From the NCBI GenBank assembly GCA_002297645.1, contig DBMH01000090.1, positions 1-16,679 on the forward strand: a DNA stretch of 16,679 nucleotides, in the 5' to 3' direction. The position numbers were made by a program, and so were the translations under genes. Positions within the stretch are counted from its first letter, which is position 1, and each line of letters begins with the position of its first letter. Source of the DNA: Rhodanobacteraceae bacterium UBA703. GTDB lineage: Bacteria > Pseudomonadota > Gammaproteobacteria > Xanthomonadales > Rhodanobacteraceae. Below the pieces are notes generated by a model. The model made no database searches. It was not told where the DNA came from and saw only the letters and a list, made by a program, of their open reading frames with translations. Below, in pieces: positions 7,701 through 14,393 of the stretch.

Positions 7701-10700
7701 AATCCGCCTCGGTGGCTCCGGTGAAATCGAGTTCGTGACGCGCCCGCTCGGCTTCGACTTCGGCCTCGCGCAACACGCGATCGAAGTCCAGCTCGTCGGC
7801 GTCGTCTTCCGCACCGAGTCCGTGATGCGCCCGCTCGGCCTCGATCCCGCTCCCGAGCAGCATGCGATCGAGGTCCAGTTCCTCCGCACCGTCCTCCACG
7901 AGCGATGTCCAGGACAGCGATTCCACGCCCGGATCACGCTCCGCGGTCGGCGTCGCACTGACACCCTCTTCCGTCGCCTGCGGCTCGTCCGCGGCAGGTT
8001 CCGCGAGATCGGCGCCGAAGTCGTACAGGAGCGCGGCTTCCGGCTCCGGCAGTGCATCCCGCAGGGCGACGACGCGCGCGACGAGATCCGTCGATTCGGG
8101 CAGATCGGGCCTGCGTGCGTCCAGGCGCTGCATGACCTCGCGCGTGAGTGCCACGGTTTCGCGCAGCGCGGAAAGGCCGTGCACGTCCGGAGGAACCGCA
8201 GCGGAACGCAGCCGGTTGACGTACGACTCCAGCGGAGAAAGCACGTTGCCGACGGTCGGGATCTCGACCATCGCGATGGCGCCGTTCAGCGTGTGCACCG
8301 CGCGCATCAGCGGCTCGCTCGCCCGCACGGGACCGGCCTCGCAGCGCACGAGGTAGTCCTCGATGGTGGCGAGATGCGTGGCCACTTCGCTTTGCAGGAT
8401 GTCGAACAGCACCGGGTCGACGTTCGGCAGCGGACCGGCGACGAGTTCGTCGACCGCCGCGCCGTGCGCATCGGCGAAGGAGAAGTCGGCAGTGGGCGCC
8501 GCCTGCGGATCCGGCGGTTCGACAGGGGCCACCGGCACGCGCCGCTTCACCAGGCGACGCACCACGCGCGTCGCCGCATCGGCGGCAGGCAGCGTCGCGA
8601 CCTCTCCCGCGGAGAGGCGCTCGGCGACGTCGCCGAGCGCGTGGACGCGGGCCGCTCCCACCCGTTCGCCGCGCAGGGCGGCGAGCAGGGACGGTACGAC
8701 CGCGATCGCCTCGTCGACCAGTTCGACGACGTGGTGGTCCGGACGCAGAGAGCCGTCGAGCACGCGGTTGAGCAGGTTCTCGATCTTCCAGCTGAACTCG
8801 CCGAGCGCGAGCGCACCGACGAGACGTCCGGACCCTTTCAGCGTGTGGAAGGAGCGGCGGACCGACTTCAGCTCGTCGAGGTTGTCGACGTCGCGCTTCC
8901 AGGCGGGAAGCTGCTGACGCAGGTTCGCGATCTCCTCCTCGACTTCTTCTACGAAGATCTCGCGGATGCTGTCGTCGATTTCCTCGCCCACGGCGACCTG
9001 GAACCCGGGCAGCGGCTCGTCGTCGACGGGAACCTCTTCCTCGATCTCCTCCTCGACCTCGATCCAGTCGGCCGCGGCTCCGCCGGCGGCATCGGTCTCG
9101 GCGAAACGGAGTCCGGCGATCTCGTGTTCCGGCAGGTCGATCGACACTGCCTCGCCGATGACGAGGTCGCGCAGGTCGTCGCCCGGCATGACCTCGATTC
9201 CCGGCGTCGGTGCGGCATCGAAGTGCCGCGCCCGGGTGTCGGCCCCGAACGAAACGATGGCGTGCAGGTCCGTCACGGCCGGCACCTCGGACTGCGGCTT
9301 GGCCGGTGCGTTCGCAAGCGGCCAGTAGCCGAGGGCCTGCAGGCTGTCCCGCGCGATGTCGAGGATGCGGTCGCGGTGACGGCGCTGTTCACGCGTCGCC
9401 TCCAGGTAGTACTCGATCGCCGCGAAGGCGTCGGCCAGCTTGTCCATCTGCTCCGTGGTCGGCACGCGCCGATGCGCGAGCAGCTCGACTTCGACGAAGC
9501 GGACCAGCGCAGCCATCAGCTCGGCCGCATCCGGCAGCGTCAGCATGCGCAGCGCGCCGGCGATCTCCTCGAGCAGGCGAGGGATCTGGGTCACGCGTTC
9601 GTGATCCCACGGCGACTCGATGAAGGCGATGATGTCCTGCTTGGCCTGGACGATGTTGACCGAGGCTTCGCGCATCAGCGCGTCGAGAATGCGGCGGACT
9701 TCCGCCTGGGGCAGTTCCAGCCCCTCGCTTTCGCCCGAACCGCCGTCCGGCGAGTCGCCGAGACGCTCGATGTGGTCGTCGAGAGAGGCTTCGACGTAAA
9801 GCAGGGCACCGGCGACGTCGAGCAGCGCGCCCTCGTCGACGGGGCGCTGGCGCGCCGCCATTTCCTCGATCACGTCGCGCTGTTCGTCGACGACGCGGCG
9901 CGGCACGCCGAGTCCGAGCATGCCGAGCGTGTCGCCGACGCGACGCAATACGTCGACCTGGGCGGACAGCTCCCCGGGGTCTCCGCCGTGGCTGCGCAGG
10001 AAAATGTCGAGCGCTTCCTTCACGCGCAGCAGGTCCTCCTTGATCGCGGAGGACACGGTACCGAGCAGGTTCTTGTTGCGCCCGGTCATCGAGCCCTGCG
10101 CGTGCTGCAGTTCGACCGCGGTCGGCAGCAAGGTGTCGAGCCGGTAGAGCCGCGTGATCTCGCTGCAGCGCGGACCGCGCATGCCCGCGCCGTCGGTGGC
10201 GGAATGGGCGATGTAATACAGCAGGTTCTTGGTCAGCTCGCGCGGAGGCGCGGCATCGAATCCGGCATCGCCGTCGGTGGCGAAACGGTTGATCTCGCGG
10301 TCGACGCGCCCGAGCAGCAGCTTCACGGCGACGCTGGAATCCACCCCGCCGCCGCGCACCGCCTCGATCGTTCCGGCAGCGACCCACCACAGGCGGCGCG
10401 CGCCGTCGGCGTGCGAGATCCGGCCGATGCGATCGAGCACGTCGACCAGGCGGTCGAGATGCTCACCCGCGGTCTCGTCTCGGAACCATTTCAGCAGGGC
10501 GGCCTGGAACGCCAGGCGCAGGCGCAATGCCTGCGTGCGGCGCTCGGCCGGCGCCAGCGGCCGAGGCGCGCCGGACGCCGAACCCGGCAGGGCGATCGAG
10601 AGGTCCGGCGAGAACAGCGCGGATTCGCTGAGCAGTCCCTCGCCGCGGCAGGCGCGCAGGTCGTTCAGCAGCGGCAGCAGGACGATCGGGATGTCCTTGT

Positions 10701-11034
10701 GGCCGCTCTGCAGCCGCTCGAGGTAGTCGGGCAGCTGCACCATGCCGCGCATCAGCACCGAATAGGCCTCTTCGCGCTGGCGCACGCTGTCGTCGACGAT
10801 CCCGTCGGCGAGCCGCTCCATGTTCTCCACGACCATGGCTGCGCCGTACAGCTCGACCATGCGCAGCGTTCCCTGCACCTGGTGCAGGAGCGCGACGCAC
10901 TCGCGCATCGGCGCGAGATCGTCCGGCGACTCCACGTACTGTTCCAGCGCTTCGCGCGCATGGGTCATCGTCGCGTCGAGCGCGGGCTTGATCCAGTTCA
11001 GCGTGGTGAATTCACCGTCGTCGTGCAGTTTCAT
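4729..11034 (-). CDS. chpA: Pil-Chp hybrid histidine kinase ChpA (CheA/REC fusion)
   Basis: Encodes a 2101-residue CheA-type kinase (PilL/ChpA) that passes phosphate to PilG. Order: an N-terminal FimL-like region (1-570) of Hpt-like repeats; canonical Hpt motifs at H730 (HTLKG), H914 (HTLNG) and H1331 (HTLKG); an acidic linker (about 1000-1285) with a 29-residue repeat; dimerisation region from about 1480; a GHKL ATPase with N box (LRNALAHGIE, N1677), G1 box (VADDGRGM, 1715-1722) and G2 box (AGRGVGMD, 1767-1774); a CheW domain (about 1805-1945); and a C-terminal receiver with D1983/D1984, phosphoacceptor D2027 (LLDIEMPRMDG), T2057 and K2079. The frame is open to 11232, but ATG 11034 is preferred: GAGGGGAG lies 7 bases upstream and the protein then begins MKLHDDGEF. 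The preceding residues are arginine-rich, low-complexity frame noise. The stop overlaps chpB. Confidence 0.95.
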   Translation of the reverse strand: MKLHDDGEFTTLNWIKPALDATMTHAREALEQYVESPDDLAPMRECVALLHQVQGTLRMVELYGAAMVVENMERLADGIVDDSVRQREEAYSVLMRGMVQLPDYLERLQSGHKDIPIVLLPLLNDLRACRGEGLLSESALFSPDLSIALPGSASGAPRPLAPAERRTQALRLRLAFQAALLKWFRDETAGEHLDRLVDVLDRIGRISHADGARRLWWVAAGTIEAVRGGGVDSSVAVKLLLGRVDREINRFATDGDAGFDAAPPRELTKNLLYYIAHSATDGAGMRGPRCSEITRLYRLDTLLPTAVELQHAQGSMTGRNKNLLGTVSSAIKEDLLRVKEALDIFLRSHGGDPGELSAQVDVLRRVGDTLGMLGLGVPRRVVDEQRDVIEEMAARQRPVDEGALLDVAGALLYVEASLDDHIERLGDSPDGGSGESEGLELPQAEVRRILDALMREASVNIVQAKQDIIAFIESPWDHERVTQIPRLLEEIAGALRMLTLPDAAELMAALVRFVEVELLAHRRVPTTEQMDKLADAFAAIEYYLEATREQRRHRDRILDIARDSLQALGYWPLANAPAKPQSEVPAVTDLHAIVSFGADTRARHFDAAPTPGIEVMPGDDLRDLVIGEAVSIDLPEHEIAGLRFAETDAAGGAAADWIEVEEEIEEEVPVDDEPLPGFQVAVGEEIDDSIREIFVEEVEEEIANLRQQLPAWKRDVDNLDELKSVRRSFHTLKGSGRLVGALALGEFSWKIENLLNRVLDGSLRPDHHVVELVDEAIAVVPSLLAALRGERVGAARVHALGDVAERLSAGEVATLPAADAATRVVRRLVKRRVPVAPVEPPDPQAAPTADFSFADAHGAAVDELVAGPLPNVDPVLFDILQSEVATHLATIEDYLVRCEAGPVRASEPLMRAVHTLNGAIAMVEIPTVGNVLSPLESYVNRLRSAAVPPDVHGLSALRETVALTREVMQRLDARRPDLPESTDLVARVVALRDALPEPEAALLYDFGADLAEPAADEPQATEEGVSATPTAERDPGVESLSWTSLVEDGAEELDLDRMLLGSGIEAERAHHGLGAEDDADELDFDRVLREAEVEAERARHELDFTGATEADSVEADDSLVLLDEDDSPVVGFDVDPEDLSSLIDTRTLDAGPLGGDAAEGSDILDLLVVEELADEAAFEERALLETDGTLERDPEVDPYVAAAFDIPGSLHADSPLVEPPAAAWEPAQEDIHVAETPVASSETEIPAADESSAAEPVIVAPRALAGVPAPELAEDVHPDDRLDLADVDSDLLDIFAQEGADILDQADALVAQLRAAPHERAPIAGLQRELHTLKGGARMAGLAPIGDLSHAMESLVDALGDGRRSINRTAVEALERGFDRLHGLVQRVAHRRAIAMPGNAIAYFERLVADGGETIAPLSALDRVAAEGTVASESDRIAESVDGESAPEAAVIAEEPAAAAAPRPAPRHFTTTVEEDVAHAPQDIIRVRSDLLDTLVNAAGEVSIYRSRLEQQVATFRFNLVELDQTVSRLRDQLRKLEIETEAQIIARYQREQHDQGHGVFDPLELDRFSQLQQLSRALSESVSDLVSIQGILDDQTRQSETLLLQQSRVNSELQEGLMRTRMVPFDSLVPNLRRTLRQAAQETGRRVQLKVEGTQGEMDRNLLERMKAPLEHMLRNALAHGIESPEDRVARGKPAEGTVDIALSRESTEVVLRVADDGRGMDREAIRRKAIERGLLRPETTISDRDLYGFVLESGFSTASEVTQLAGRGVGMDVVHNEIKQLGGSLAIESTPGQGTAFTVRLPFTLAVTQAILVKLGETSYAIPMSSVQGVARISHEDMDRRLAAGDTRHAYAGEEYVIYDLAHLLGQPRVRNADEAQVPLLMTRSGDTRAAVRIDGVVGSREIVVKSVGPQLSSIPGIFGATIMGDGAVVIILDLAPLVRHVAALRERVEAEGPGQAPSWMLGEVDQVHDKRQKPLVMVVDDSITMRKVTSRVLERADLDVITAKDGLDALEKLQENVPDLMLLDIEMPRMDGYELATYMRNDPRTQRVPIIMITSRTGEKHRQRALEIGVERYLGKPYQEDELLRQVHEILRQDDAGK
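7741..7886 (-). repeat. 87-bp degenerate tandem repeat inside chpA
   Basis: Two copies, about 7741-7799 and 7828-7886, are offset by 87 bases, i.e. 29 codons. Both start with CGCCCGCTCGGC on the plus strand and encode ELDLDRML...IEAERAHH (from residue 1052) and ELDFDRVL...VEAERARH (from residue 1081) in the acidic linker. The in-frame period indicates an internal duplication in a region under loose constraint. Confidence 0.75.
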
Positions 11035-11144
11035 CGAGCCGCTCCCCTCGGTTCGAATGCATACGCCCGGACGACGGCGTCGTCGGCCGCGGCGACGTGC
11101 GGATTCCGGCTCGAGGTCATCGGCTTCATCGCGTCGAGGCTCAT
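11031..11144 (-). CDS. Candidate 37-residue small protein between pilJ and chpA
   Basis: A 37-codon frame fills the gap between pilJ and chpA. Its ATG overlaps the pilJ stop as ATGA (11144-11141) and its TGA overlaps the chpA start as ATGA (11034-11031). My count of base composition by codon position is about 68% GC at first, 57% at second and 81% at third positions, the order expected for a coding frame in GC-rich DNA; nearly all of the first 26 codons end in G or C. The peptide starts MSLDAMKPMTSSRNPHVAAA and ends FEPRGAAR, with no membrane segment or known motif. There is no good ribosome binding site before it, so it would depend on reinitiation after pilJ. It occupies the place of pilK in Pseudomonas but is far too short to be a methyltransferase. 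It may be a real small protein, a coupler or a relic. Confidence 0.4.
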   Translation of the reverse strand: MSLDAMKPMTSSRNPHVAAADDAVVRAYAFEPRGAAR

Positions 11145-13177
11145 CCCGGAAGCTTGAAGTCCGCGACCGAACGGCGCAGGTCTGCCGCGAGCTGGGCGAG
11201 GTTGCCGATCGACTCGGCGGTCTGGCTCGCACCGACCGAGGTCTGCGAGGTGATCTCGCGGATGACGGTCATCGTCGAGGAAATGTTGGTCGCCGCGGCG
11301 GACTGCTGGCGCGCGGAGCCGGAGATGTTCTTGATGAGCTCGGCGAGGTCGCGCGACACCGTTTCGATCTCGCCCAGCGCGTGGCCGGCGTCTTCCGCCA
11401 GTCGCGCACCGGAAACGACCTCGGACGTGGTCTGCTCCATCGAGCTGACCGCCTCGTTGGTGTCGGACTGAATCGTCTGGACCAGCGTCTCGATTCGCTT
11501 GGTCGCGCCGGACGCGCGCTCGGCGAGTCGCTGCACTTCGTCGGCGACGACCGCGAAGCCGCGGCCCGCCTCGCCGGCGGAGGCCGCCTGGATCGCGGCG
11601 TTCAGCGCGAGGATGTTGGTCTGCTCGGCGATGTCGTTGATGAGCTCGACGATGGATCCGATTTCCTGCGAGGACTCGCCGAGGCGCTTGATTCGCTTCG
11701 ACGTCTCCTGGATCTGGTCGCGGATCGAGTCCATGCCGGCGATCGTCTGGCGCACGACGGCCGCGCCGTTCGTCGCGATCTGCACCGAACGCTGCGCCAC
11801 GTCGGCGCTCTCGCCGGAGTTCTGCGACACCGTGTCGATCGAGTTGGCCATCTCGCTGATGGCGCCCGAGGCGGAACCGATCTGGCGCGCCTGGTGCTCC
11901 GCCGCATCGGCGAGGTGCATCGCGGTCGACTGCGTTTCCTGTGCGGCGGTGGAGACCTGCACGGCGGTCTCGTTGATCGTCGTGACGAGGCTGCGCAGCG
12001 CCTCGACCGCGAAGTTGACCGAGTCCGCGATCGCGCCGGTGATGTCCTCGGTGACCGTCGCCTTGACGGTGAGGTCGCCCTCGGCGAGCGATCCCATCTC
12101 GTCGAGCAGGCGCAGAATCGCGTCCTGGTTGCGCTGGTTCAGCTCGACCGTCTGCTGGTAGCGGCGCTGCTGGTCGCGGACCATGCTGTAGCCGAGCACG
12201 AGCAGCAGGAGCAGCGCGCCGCCGGCGGCGATCGCTCCCCACAGCGGGCTGCGCAGCACGTCGTTGCGCGGCAGCTGCTCGATGCGCTGCGCCACGTTGC
12301 CGGCGTACAGCAGCACGCTCTGGCTGTCGTTGAAGCTGGAATCGGCCGCGCTCTTGGCTTCCTCGAGCGTGGTGGACGCGTCGAGAATCGTCTTGATCGA
12401 GGCCTCCGCCGCCGACCACTGCTGCGCGACGTCGCCGACGATCTGCTTGGCGTTGGCGTTGTCGAGCGGGCGGATATTGAGTTCCGAAGCGCCTTCGAGC
12501 AGGCCGGTCGCGACGGTCTGGTACAGGCGCGCGTCGCGCTCGAGGCCAGCCGCCGAGCTCTGCGTGTCGGTTCCGCCGGCAAGGATGCGTGCGACGCGGC
12601 CACCCATGCGGTCGGCCAGCTGCATCTGGCGCGAGGCGATGTAGACCTGCGAAGCGCTGGAGTTGCGGTCGGTCAGGATGTTGACGACCTCGCTCATGCG
12701 CGCGTTGAGGCCGGACAGCTTGTCGCCGAAGTCCTTGGCACCGGCCACGGCGCCGAGCACGAGATCCTTGTTGTCGAGGATCGTCTTCGCGTTGCGCTGC
12801 AACTGCGCCCACGCCTTGTTGAGCTGCTGCAGCTCGGTCTTCACGCCGGGCTTCTCGGCGTAGGACGGCATGCCGGTCTTGGGGTCGCCGTTGCTCAGCG
12901 CCTTGACGTACGTGTCGATGTTCGCGCGCGTGCTTTCCAGCTCCTGCAGCGCCAGCTCGTTGCCGCTCGCCGCTTCCGCGGCGTACTTGGCCAGCTGCTG
13001 CGAGGACACCTGGATCTGCGTCGTGTAGGCAGTGGCCTTGCGGTCGTCGCTGCCGGCCAGATACAGGAATACGAAATCGACGATCGCGAACAGGAACAGG
13101 AATCCGAGCAGGACGAACAGGACCGTGTTCGCACCGCCGCTGCGTTCGCGCACGATCGCGCCGGACGTAGTACTCAC
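11141..13177 (-). CDS. pilJ: Pil-Chp transmembrane receptor PilJ
   Basis: Encodes a 678-residue methyl-accepting chemotaxis-type receptor of the type IV pilus system. Order: short cytoplasmic N-terminus, membrane helix 1 (about 18-40), a large periplasmic sensing region (about 42-310) of PilJ-type helical modules, membrane helix 2 (about 312-333), a HAMP-like segment (about 335-400) and the cytoplasmic signalling coiled coil (about 405-675). The conserved hairpin tip that contacts CheW and kinase is clear at 511-554 (NDIAEQTNILALNAAIQAAS, AGRGFAVVADEVQRLAE). The protein ends ADFKLPG, as PilJ proteins do. The start is GTG at 13177, with GGGGG 6 bases upstream; it lies just before the first membrane helix. 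The gene is linked on both sides through short bridging frames. Its methylation state would be set by ChpB and by a methyltransferase not found here. Confidence 0.95.
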   Translation of the reverse strand: MSTTSGAIVRERSGGANTVLFVLLGFLFLFAIVDFVFLYLAGSDDRKATAYTTQIQVSSQQLAKYAAEAASGNELALQELESTRANIDTYVKALSNGDPKTGMPSYAEKPGVKTELQQLNKAWAQLQRNAKTILDNKDLVLGAVAGAKDFGDKLSGLNARMSEVVNILTDRNSSASQVYIASRQMQLADRMGGRVARILAGGTDTQSSAAGLERDARLYQTVATGLLEGASELNIRPLDNANAKQIVGDVAQQWSAAEASIKTILDASTTLEEAKSAADSSFNDSQSVLLYAGNVAQRIEQLPRNDVLRSPLWGAIAAGGALLLLLVLGYSMVRDQQRRYQQTVELNQRNQDAILRLLDEMGSLAEGDLTVKATVTEDITGAIADSVNFAVEALRSLVTTINETAVQVSTAAQETQSTAMHLADAAEHQARQIGSASGAISEMANSIDTVSQNSGESADVAQRSVQIATNGAAVVRQTIAGMDSIRDQIQETSKRIKRLGESSQEIGSIVELINDIAEQTNILALNAAIQAASAGEAGRGFAVVADEVQRLAERASGATKRIETLVQTIQSDTNEAVSSMEQTTSEVVSGARLAEDAGHALGEIETVSRDLAELIKNISGSARQQSAAATNISSTMTVIREITSQTSVGASQTAESIGNLAQLAADLRRSVADFKLPG

Positions 13178-13221
13178 GCTTCACCCCCTACCTTCTGCCA
13201 ATGCCACCGCCATCCGCTCAT
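13174..13221 (-). CDS. 15-codon tryptophan-rich bridging frame between pilI and pilJ
   Basis: The frame starts on the pilI stop (ATGA, 13221-13218) and ends on the pilJ GTG start (GTGA, 13177-13174). It encodes MSGWRWHWQKVGGEA, with three tryptophans in 15 residues. A weak AGGCGG lies upstream inside pilI. It is too short to call a protein from sequence alone; the double overlap makes a translational coupler the more natural reading. It may also be chance. Confidence 0.2.
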   Translation of the reverse strand: MSGWRWHWQKVGGEA

Positions 13222-13769
13222 GCCGCCGCCTGCTGGAATTCCGTCGCCCGTACCAGCTCGGCCATGCTGAACAGCCCCCAGAGGATGTCCCCCAACTGCA
13301 CGTTCTCGCCCACGAAGCGCGCGTAGCGCGGATCGGCCTCGCCCACGGCCGCCGCGATCTGCTCGCTGGAGAAACTGCGCTGGCCGAGTACCTCGTCGAC
13401 CAGCAACCCGACCGCGCCACCGGGTTGGCGCACGACCAGGACGCGCGTCGTCTCGGTGACCGCGCTGCGGGGACCCGCGATGAACTCGTGGAGATCCACC
13501 ACCGGCACCAGGTTGCCGCGCACGTTGGCGATGCCGAGCAGCCAGCCCCGCGCGCCGGGCACGGGGGTCAGTGCGGGCAGCGTCAGGATCTCGTTCACTT
13601 CGGCGATGCTGCTGACGAAGTAGCGCCCGCCGAGGCGGAAGCCGATGCCGCGCCACAGGCCGGGCGCCTCGATCTGCTCCGGAGCGCCCGCGGCATGCGC
13701 GAGGCTGCGCTGCTCGTAGGCGGCCAGCGCCTCGAAGGGCGACAGCGAGGACACGTCTATGCGGCTCAT
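13218..13769 (-). CDS. pilI: CheW-type adaptor PilI
   Basis: Encodes a 183-residue CheW-domain protein that couples the PilJ receptor to the ChpA kinase in the membrane-associated signalling array. The N-terminal about 35 residues (SPFEALAAYEQRS) are the PilI-type extension; the CheW domain follows (about 38-170) with the signatures GIGFRLGGRYFVSSIAEVNE, WLLGIANVRGNLVPVVDL and VLVVRQPGGAVGLLVDEVLG. The GNLVPVVDL stretch is the classical CheW core. The ATG at 13769 has GGAGG 5 bases upstream, inside the short frame that precedes it, and overlaps that frame's stop as ATGA. It is the second recognised gene of the operon, directly after pilG; in Pseudomonas pilH lies between them, but here the space is only 108 bases. 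Confidence 0.93.
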   Translation of the reverse strand: MSRIDVSSLSPFEALAAYEQRSLAHAAGAPEQIEAPGLWRGIGFRLGGRYFVSSIAEVNEILTLPALTPVPGARGWLLGIANVRGNLVPVVDLHEFIAGPRSAVTETTRVLVVRQPGGAVGLLVDEVLGQRSFSSEQIAAAVGEADPRYARFVGENVQLGDILWGLFSMAELVRATEFQQAAA

Positions 13770-13846
13770 GCACGCCTCCGCCGGCCGATCGCGCGCCCGG
13801 CGTGCAGCCGGGCCGGAAGTGTCGCGCGCTGGTCTGTGATTGCCAT
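13766..13846 (-). CDS. Candidate 26-residue small frame between pilG and pilI
   Basis: The ATG at 13846 is preceded by GGGGG with 5 bases spacing (13852-13856), the same kind of ribosome binding site as used by pilG (4 bases) and pilJ (6 bases). The frame ends with a TGA overlapping the pilI ATG (ATGA). The peptide begins MAITDQRATLPARL and is arginine-rich at its end (GRRRRA). The basic C-terminus may simply reflect the pilI ribosome binding site read in this frame. It may be a translated leader that loads ribosomes onto pilI, or a small basic peptide. Coding periodicity is not convincing over so few codons. Confidence 0.3.
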   Translation of the reverse strand: MAITDQRATLPARLHAGRAIGRRRRA

Positions 13847-13851
13847 CTCTT

Positions 13852-13856
13852 CCCCC
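13852..13856 (-). promoter_or_regulatory. Unexplained strong ribosome binding site in the pilG-pilI gap
   Basis: GGGGG on the minus strand lies 5 bases before the ATG of the 26-codon frame and about 80 bases before the pilI start, too far to serve pilI directly. It supports translation of the short frame. pilI has its own GGAGG site. Confidence 0.4.
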
Positions 13857-13877
13857 GTCGATGGAACGCCGGCCTCG

Positions 13878-14276
13878 TTATTTCGCGTCCACGTGGCGAC
13901 GGATCGCCCCGAGCAGCTCCTCGCGGGTGAACGGCTTGGTCAGGTACTGCTCGGAGCCGACGATGCGTCCACGCGCCTTGTCGAAGAGGCCGTCCTTCGA
14001 CGACAGCATGACCACCGGCGTCGACTTGAACATCTGGTTGTTCTTGATCAGCGCGCAGGTCTGGTAGCCGTCCAGCCGCGGCATCATGATGTCGACGAAA
14101 ATGATCTGCGGCTGCTGGTCGGAGATCTTCGCCAGCGCTTCGAAACCATCGGTGGCGGTGACGACTTCACAGCCTTCCTTGCGCAGCAAGGTCTCCGCGG
14201 TGCGGCGGATGGTCTTCGAATCGTCGATGACCATCACCTTGATGCCGGCCAGGCCACCCTCGTTGCTGTCGTCCAC
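13878..14276 (-). CDS. pilG: Type IV pilus response regulator PilG
   Basis: Encodes a 132-residue single-domain receiver, the output regulator that promotes pilus extension when phosphorylated by ChpA. The receiver has the acidic pair D18/D19 (VMVIDDSKTIRR), phosphoacceptor D62 (IIFVDIMMPRLDGYQT), S92/S93 and K114 (YLTKPFTREE). The segments CALIKNN and MLSSKDGLFDKARGRIVGS closely match PilG of Pseudomonas and distinguish it from PilH. The frame is open to an ATG at 14435, but that start lies upstream of the promoter. GTG 14276 is chosen because GGGGG lies 4 bases upstream and the protein then begins directly before the receiver, at the family's usual length. It is the first gene of the Pil-Chp operon and divergent from gshB. 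No pilH follows. Confidence 0.94.
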   Translation of the reverse strand: MDDSNEGGLAGIKVMVIDDSKTIRRTAETLLRKEGCEVVTATDGFEALAKISDQQPQIIFVDIMMPRLDGYQTCALIKNNQMFKSTPVVMLSSKDGLFDKARGRIVGSEQYLTKPFTREELLGAIRRHVDAK

Positions 14277-14306
14277 TCGTCCCCCTGCGACACCGAAAAC
14301 AGGCTG

Positions 14307-14323
14307 CCCGGCCGATTGCCGGG
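14307..14323 (-). promoter_or_regulatory. Hairpin in the pilG 5' leader
   Basis: CCCGGC-CGATT-GCCGGG on the plus strand is a perfect 6-bp stem with a 5-base loop. It lies in the predicted pilG leader about 30 bases before the start codon. On the transcript it is followed 7 bases later by UUUU, weakly like an attenuator, but the T-run is short and displaced. Confidence 0.4.
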
Positions 14324-14393
14324 TAGTCGCCCAAACGCGAAGTTCGTACCCGGGAATCCGGATGCGGCCATGCTGCGCAGGCTGAAGGGTCGC

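Noticed and set aside
4720..11157. A 2145-codon open frame on the plus strand, antisense to chpA
   Set aside because: It mirrors chpA almost exactly. High GC at third positions removes stops from the opposing frame, and the translation is arginine/histidine/aspartate-rich without any domain, while the minus strand encodes a complete kinase.
11031..13184. A 717-codon minus-strand frame overlapping pilJ
   Set aside because: Its translation over pilJ is arginine-rich frame noise; only its last 37 codons, outside pilJ, show coding-like composition and are reported separately.
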